Of a stretch of 11,362 nucleotides of DNA, positions 7,643-11,362 are shown in pieces (position 1 is the stretch's first letter; each line of letters starts with the position of its first letter). Where the stretch lies: assembly GCA_014377495.1 (NCBI GenBank), contig JACMPN010000135.1, positions 1 to 11,362 of the forward strand. Direction: 5' to 3'. This DNA is from Candidatus Sericytochromatia bacterium. Its GTDB lineage: Bacteria > Cyanobacteriota > Sericytochromatia > JACMPN01. Below the pieces are notes generated by a model that was not told where the DNA came from, made no database searches, and worked only from the letters and a program-made list of their open reading frames with translations. Position numbers and translations under genes: made by a program.

Positions 7643-9217
7643 ATGCAACCTGAAACAATCCTCACCCTGCTGATCTGGCTGCCGCTCCTGGCAGGCCTGG
7701 CCATGCTGTTCTGGCCCGCGACGAACAACGGGCACCGGACGGCCGGACTGATCGTCTCCGCCCTGGTCCTCTTGCTGTCCATCGTCGCCTGGCAACGCCT
7801 CGGCACCGACGTCTGGGCATTTTCACGGCCCTGGGTGCCGTCCGCCGGCATCCGCTATGCCCTGATGCTCGACGGGGTGAACATCATCCTGGTCCTGCTG
7901 CTCGGCATCACGGGCTGGCTCGGCCTGGCTGCGGCCAATTTGGACCCCCGCCTCGCCTCTCCCCGTGTCACCGCCGGGATGTTGCTGGCGCAGGCCGGCA
8001 TGATGGGTGCGGCTCTGGCCCAGGATGCGTTCCTCTTCTACGTGTTTTTCGAGTTGATGCTGCTGCCTGTCTTCCTGATGATCGGCATCTGGGGCGGCGA
8101 GCAGCGGATCAAGGCGACGTTGAAGTTTGCCGTGTTCACGATCGCAGGCTCCCTCCTGATGTTCACGGCCCTCCTCTATGTCGTCTGGCGGCACCACACC
8201 GCTGCCGGCATCTGGAGCTTTGCCCTGTCCGACCTGATCGGCATGCATTGGGGCCAGGCGGAAGGGCTGTGGCTGCTTTCGGCATTCATCGTCGCCTTCG
8301 GGATTAAGGCCCCGATCTTCCCGTTGCACGGCTGGCTGCCCGACACCTATGTCGAAGCGCCTTTCCCCGTCACGTTCATCCTGGCGGCCGCCATGTCCAA
8401 GCTGGGCATCTACGGCCTGCTCCGTTTCGCCCTGCCGCTCTTTCCGGAGGCGGCTCACACGGCCCTGCCCGTGCTGATGTGCCTGTCGGCCCTCGGCATC
8501 GTCTACGGCGGCCTGCTCGCCTTGGTCCAGACGGATGCGAAACGTCTCGTCGCCTATGCGTCCTTCAGCCATCTGGGCCTGATCGCCTTCGGCCTGTTCA
8601 GCCTGGAATACCAGGGCATCCATGGCAGCCTGGTCCACATGCTGAACCATGGTCTGACCACGGGCGGTCTGTTCCTCGTCCTCGGCTGCGTCGGCCTGCG
8701 CCTCGGCTCGACCGAGATCAGCCGGATGGGCGGCATCGCCAAAGGCATGCCGCTGCTGGCGGCAACGTTCCTGGTCATCACCTTCGGCTCCATCGGCCTG
8801 CCCGGTCTGAACGGCTTCGTCGGCGAGTTTCTGTTGCTGTTGGGTGGCTTCATGGCCCACAACGGCCTGGGGCTGCTGGCGGTCACGGGCGTGATCATCA
8901 GTGCCGCCTACATGCTCTGGTTCGTCCAACGGGCCTGGTTCGGCCCAGAGAATCCCGCCCTGGGCAAGCTGCCGGACATGAAGGGGGCGGAAGCGGCGGT
9001 CCTGTTGCCGATCGTCGCCCTGGTCATCGTCCTCGGCCTCTATCCGAAGCCGCTGCTGGATGCGTCGGCGCCGGGCGTCAAATGGGTCATGCAATACACC
9101 ACCGTCTCGACGAAAGCGGCCCACCGCACCGGCGTCGATGCGGCCCACTCGACTGCTGCCAACACCGGGCCTGACACTGCCGGTGCCATCAAACCCCTAC
9201 CGGGAGGTAACCTGTGA
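7643..9217 (+). CDS. nuoM: NADH-quinone oxidoreductase subunit M (antiporter-like proton channel)
   Basis: This is the ND4-type subunit, 524 residues, the middle antiporter-like module of the membrane arm. Diagnostic segments are FELMLLPVFLMIGIWGGE (136-153) with the interface Glu E137, and GIKAPIFPLHGWLPDTYVEA (220-239) with the channel lysine K222. QTDAKRLVAYASFSHLG (296-312), HMLNHGLTTGGLFL (332-345) and GLPGLNGFVGEFLLLLG (385-401) follow, the last with E395 in the position of the essential C-terminal Glu that distinguishes NuoM from NuoL and NuoN. The last 35-40 residues (from about 485) are a hydrophilic Ala/Thr/Gly-rich tail not needed for the channel fold. ATG 7643 follows the nuoL stop by two bases. 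Its stop overlaps the nuoN start (GTGA), and its last codons carry the nuoN ribosome binding site. Confidence 0.96.
   Translation: MQPETILTLLIWLPLLAGLAMLFWPATNNGHRTAGLIVSALVLLLSIVAWQRLGTDVWAFSRPWVPSAGIRYALMLDGVNIILVLLLGITGWLGLAAANLDPRLASPRVTAGMLLAQAGMMGAALAQDAFLFYVFFELMLLPVFLMIGIWGGEQRIKATLKFAVFTIAGSLLMFTALLYVVWRHHTAAGIWSFALSDLIGMHWGQAEGLWLLSAFIVAFGIKAPIFPLHGWLPDTYVEAPFPVTFILAAAMSKLGIYGLLRFALPLFPEAAHTALPVLMCLSALGIVYGGLLALVQTDAKRLVAYASFSHLGLIAFGLFSLEYQGIHGSLVHMLNHGLTTGGLFLVLGCVGLRLGSTEISRMGGIAKGMPLLAATFLVITFGSIGLPGLNGFVGEFLLLLGGFMAHNGLGLLAVTGVIISAAYMLWFVQRAWFGPENPALGKLPDMKGAEAAVLLPIVALVIVLGLYPKPLLDASAPGVKWVMQYTTVSTKAAHRTGVDAAHSTAANTGPDTAGAIKPLPGGNL
9202..9208 (+). promoter_or_regulatory. Ribosome binding site that fixes the GTG start of nuoN
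   Basis: GGGAGGT is a near-perfect anti-Shine-Dalgarno match inside the last codons of nuoM, with five bases between it and the GTG at 9214. The GTG overlaps the nuoM TGA, so both coupling and direct initiation are possible. The site decides the non-ATG start. Confidence 0.85.
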
Positions 9218-10698
9218 ATTGGGTCTTTCCCCTCGCCCCGTTCCTCGCCCCGAGCATCGGTGCGATCGCGTGCATGCTCATCCAGGCCCTGGCACCCGGC
9301 GCCGCCAAGTCGAACACGTACGTTGCCTATGCCGCCCTGCTCGTCGGCCTGATCACGGCCGGGATCGGCTTCGGCAGTCCCGAGGCCGGCAAACTCCTCT
9401 TTGACGGCCAGATCCTGCCCGACCCGCTGTTTTACTTCATCTCCTCCCTGCTGATGGTCATCGGCATGGTCACCGTTGTGGTGGCCAAGCCCTACCTGAA
9501 ACGGGAAAAACTCCCCGTCGGCGAGTTCAATGTCCTCGTCCAGTTGGCGATCGCCGGTGGCGCCCTGATGGCCTGCGGCAATGACCTGCTGAACCTGTTC
9601 ATCGGGTTGGAAGTCCTCTCGCTCTCCGTCTATGTCCTGGTCGGCTACCGCCGGACCAGCATCCGGGCCAGCGAAGGGGCGGTGAAGTACTTCCTGCTCG
9701 GCGCCTTCAGCGCCGGACTATTCCTCTATGGTGTCGCCCTGATGTACGGCCTGACGGGTTCGCTGCAATTGGCGGCGATCAAGGCCTACTTCCTGGCCCA
9801 TCCGCAAACGCCGGAGCTGGCCTATGTGGCCCTGGCCCTGATGATCAGCGGCATGGCCTTCAAAGTGGCGGCCTTTCCCTTCCATATGTGGGCGCCGGGC
9901 GTCTATGAGGGCGCCCCGATCCCCGTCACGGGCTTTATGGCGGCCGCCGTGAAAGTCGCCGCCATGGCGATGCTGCTCCGCCTCGTCTACGGCGCTTTTT
10001 GGCCGTTGGTCCACGTCTGGCAGCCCGTCTTTGCGGCCCTGGCCGTCGGGACCATGCTGGTCGGCAACGTCATGGCCATGGCCCAGACGAACCTGAAACG
10101 GCTGATGGGCTATTCAGCCATCGCCCATACGGGTTACCTGTTCATCGGCATGGCGTCGCTCGACAGTTCGATGGCCGGGGCCAGTGCGTCGGCGATCCTC
10201 TTTTATCTCGTCGCATACTCGCTGACCACCCTGGCCGGTTTTGCCTGCATGGCGATCCTCAGCTCGGAAGGCGAGGAATACCAGGAAATCGACCAGCTGG
10301 CCGGCGTCGGCCGGGCCCACCCGGTCCTGGCGACGATCATGACCATCGTCATGCTCTCGTTGGCCGGCATGCCGCCGACGGCCGGGTTCTTTGCCAAATA
10401 CACCCTGTTCTCCGCAGCCGTCAGCCAAGGCCATTGGGGCCTGGCGCTGACGGGTATCGTCCTCAGCATGCTCAGCCTCGGCTACTACCTGCGGGTGGTC
10501 GTCCGCCTGTGGATGACGGCGGGCGAAGCCCCGATCATCGACAAGGTGGGCTTTTCACCCGTCCAGATCGTGGCCGGCTACCTTGCTGTCGCCATCGTCT
10601 GGCTCGGCCTTGCCGGGGGCAGCTTCACGGTCATGTTTCCCGGCATCCAGCCGATGATCGACTGGACTCAACGGGCCGTGACGCCCCTGCTCGGATAG
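9214..10698 (+). CDS. nuoN: NADH-quinone oxidoreductase subunit N (proximal antiporter-like proton channel)
   Basis: This is the ND2-type subunit, 494 residues, the antiporter-like module nearest the NuoJ/K/H core. Channel residues by motif are E133 (LNLFIGLEVLSLSVYVLVGY), K217 (GMAFKVAAFPFHMWAPGVYEG), K247 (MAAAVKVAAM) and K395 (TAGFFAKYTLF). They fall at essentially the same numbers as the functional E. coli residues. QTNLKRLMGYSAIAHTGYL (291-309) is the conserved broken-helix region following the first channel half. The start is GTG at 9214. It overlaps the nuoM stop and lies five bases after GGGAGGT (9202-9208), the strongest ribosome binding site in the window. It is the last gene of the operon: a strong hairpin terminator begins 15 bases after its TAG, and nothing on this strand follows until the GAF-like gene. 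Confidence 0.97.
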   Translation: MNWVFPLAPFLAPSIGAIACMLIQALAPGAAKSNTYVAYAALLVGLITAGIGFGSPEAGKLLFDGQILPDPLFYFISSLLMVIGMVTVVVAKPYLKREKLPVGEFNVLVQLAIAGGALMACGNDLLNLFIGLEVLSLSVYVLVGYRRTSIRASEGAVKYFLLGAFSAGLFLYGVALMYGLTGSLQLAAIKAYFLAHPQTPELAYVALALMISGMAFKVAAFPFHMWAPGVYEGAPIPVTGFMAAAVKVAAMAMLLRLVYGAFWPLVHVWQPVFAALAVGTMLVGNVMAMAQTNLKRLMGYSAIAHTGYLFIGMASLDSSMAGASASAILFYLVAYSLTTLAGFACMAILSSEGEEYQEIDQLAGVGRAHPVLATIMTIVMLSLAGMPPTAGFFAKYTLFSAAVSQGHWGLALTGIVLSMLSLGYYLRVVVRLWMTAGEAPIIDKVGFSPVQIVAGYLAVAIVWLGLAGGSFTVMFPGIQPMIDWTQRAVTPLLG

Positions 10699-10713
10699 TC
10701 ACTGCATCGACTG

Positions 10714-10760
10714 GCGGTGTCGCCCGCTCAGCTTCGGCTGGGTCGGCGGCGCCGCTTTTT
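10714..10760 (+). terminator. Rho-independent terminator after nuoN, UUCG tetraloop hairpin
   Basis: The left arm GCGGTGTCGCC (10714-10724) pairs over 11 positions with GGCGGCGCCGC (10745-10755), two of the pairs being G-U in RNA. After a single C/C mismatch the stem continues for seven more pairs (10726-10732 with 10737-10743, two of them G-U). It closes on the very stable loop C(UUCG)G at 10732-10737. Five T residues follow directly (10756-10760). It lies 15 bases after the nuoN stop, so it should end the whole nuo transcript. There is no A-tract on the left side, so it looks one-directional. Found by hand pairing; no folding energy was computed. Confidence 0.9.
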
Positions 10761-10839
10761 CGTGGGAAAACAGAACCCGACGGGCGGCTGCGATTCTGGA
10801 CATGACATAATTGCCAAATCCCGCCGCCGATTTGTGCCA

Positions 10840-10874
10840 TTGACGGAGACGGGCCGGCTAATCCTCGCTAGAAT
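10840..10874 (+). promoter_or_regulatory. Weak promoter candidate in the nuoN-GAF gene intergenic region
   Basis: The 165 bases between the terminator and 10926 are less GC-rich than the genes and hold only weak sigma70-like elements. TTGACG (10840-10845) is a good -35 box, but the nearest good -10, TAGAAT (10869-10874), is 23 bases away, longer than the usual 16-18. With normal spacing, TAGAAT pairs only with GAGACG (10846-10851). Because the terminator isolates the downstream gene from nuo, some promoter must lie in this stretch, but I cannot say which element it uses. Confidence 0.2.
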
Positions 10875-10925
10875 TTGCTTCAACAAGTGTGATTTGGCTG
10901 ACTCTGCGAAACCGCCGCTTGGGTT

Positions 10926-10955
10926 ATGATCATCCAGCATCCAAAGATGATCATC
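10926..10955. repeat. Twin ATGATCATC repeats / palindromes ahead of the last gene, possible operator
   Basis: ATGATCATC occurs at 10926-10934 and again at 10947-10955. Each copy contains the palindrome ATGATCAT, and the second extends to the ten-base palindrome GATGATCATC (10946-10955). The centres are 21 bases apart, about two turns of the helix, which is the geometry of paired dimer sites. They lie 19-48 bases before ATG 10974. A TATGAT (10925-10930, five of six to the -10 consensus) overlaps the first copy, but no convincing -35 box lies at the right distance. The repeats are also in frame with the gene, so they may simply be its first codons if translation begins at 10926. The regulatory role is inference. 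Confidence 0.3.
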
Positions 10956-10973
10956 AGATCGGCGTCACCCAGC

Positions 10974-11362
10974 ATGGCCCAAGACGGCACGGCGCCAACC
11001 GTGGCAAACATCCCCCTGCCGTTCACACGGATCACCCAGCTGGCGCAGCATGCGGATTTGCTTTACGGCGCCGACACAGTTGGCGAAATCCTGCAGTCGA
11101 TGGCAGGCATTGCCGCACGCCACCTGGGAGACATGGCTGTGGCGGATTTCCTGGATGCGGACGGCCTCCTGATCCGGCATGGCGCAGTGGCCCGGGATCA
11201 GGCCGAATGGCCGTCATTAGAGGCGACTCAACCCATGTGGCTCGGCCTATCCCACCTGTCGCGTGAGGTCGTCAGCACGGCTCGCGCCCTGATCGAACGC
11301 ATCGGCCCAAACTCGATCGGTAGCCGCCTGGCCGTTCCCCGGGATGGGCGCCTCCAGTTACA
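10974..11362 (+). CDS. Protein with N-terminal GAF-like sensor region, 3' end outside window
   Basis: This frame is open to the right edge; 129 codons are visible. Residues about 20-125 read like the first part of a GAF domain. An amphipathic entry helix (ITQLAQHADLLYGADTVGEI) leads to a second helix (LQSMAGIAARHL), then the strand-turn MAVADFLDADGLLIRHGAVA, a common GAF pattern. Near the window end, SIGSRLAVPRDGRLQ resembles the central GAF strand pair (S-x-L-A-V-P-x-x-x-G). GAF domains bind small ligands or mediate dimerisation in histidine kinases, cyclic-di-GMP enzymes, PP2C phosphatases and transcription regulators; the output domain is not in view, so no function can be given. Start choice is uncertain: ATG 10974, 10947 and 10926 are all in frame after a stop at 10899-10901, and none has a good ribosome binding site. 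I chose 10974 because the GAF-like helix follows at a normal distance. It is separate from nuo, with the terminator between. Confidence 0.7.
   Translation, partial: MAQDGTAPTVANIPLPFTRITQLAQHADLLYGADTVGEILQSMAGIAARHLGDMAVADFLDADGLLIRHGAVARDQAEWPSLEATQPMWLGLSHLSREVVSTARALIERIGPNSIGSRLAVPRDGRLQL

Noticed and set aside
7823..9148. Long - strand open frames opposite nuoH, nuoI/J, nuoL and nuoM (for example 441 codons at 7823-9148)
   Set aside because: All are low-complexity Gln/Asp/Arg/Gly/His-rich readings of the opposite strand of well-identified genes, with no start context or recognisable motif.
5736..10698. Mrp/Mnh cation antiporter or membrane-bound hydrogenase genes instead of nuoL/M/N
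   Set aside because: L, M and N share ancestry with those families, but here they follow nuoE-K in the standard complex I order with subunit-specific residues (E395 in NuoM, K395 in NuoN), and no antiporter or hydrogenase partner gene is present.

Overview
This window is the distal two thirds of a canonical NADH:quinone oxidoreductase (respiratory complex I, NDH-1) operon. It contains the 3' end of nuoE, then complete nuoF, G, H, I, J, K, L, M and N, all on the + strand and in the usual bacterial order. A strong intrinsic terminator follows nuoN. A short AT-richer intergenic stretch then leads into the 5' end of a separate gene for a protein with a GAF-like region, which runs off the right edge.

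The DNA is GC-rich (by eye, low-to-mid 60s percent) with GC-ending codons throughout, and I see no insertion sequence, phage gene, tRNA, rRNA or CRISPR array. The E-F-G set makes this an NADH-oxidising complex I, so the organism is a respiring bacterium. I cannot place it to phylum with confidence. A very compact NuoG that keeps cluster N7, and a NuoH about 70 residues longer than usual, are the best taxonomic handles.

Layout: 1-197 nuoE end; 243-3084 nuoF and nuoG (with NuoE, the peripheral arm parts that take NADH electrons through FMN and the Fe-S chain); 3081-4367 nuoH (quinone-site membrane subunit); 4369-4896 nuoI (clusters N6a/N6b); 4900-5705 nuoJ and nuoK; 5736-10698 nuoL, nuoM and nuoN (three antiporter-like proton channels); 10714-10760 terminator; 10761-10973 intergenic with possible promoter and operator sequences; 10974-11362 start of the GAF-like gene. 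Genes are packed tightly: three junctions overlap by 4 bases (GTGA at G/H and M/N, ATGA at J/K), most others are separated by 1-4 bases, and the largest internal gaps are 45 bases (E-F) and 30 bases (K-L). This points to one translationally coupled transcript.

Every catalytic, cluster-ligating and proton-channel residue I looked for is present, so the complex looks functional. I did not find an undescribed system here. The points worth a second look are the shape of NuoG, the insertion in NuoH, the terminator, and the twin palindromes ahead of the last gene.
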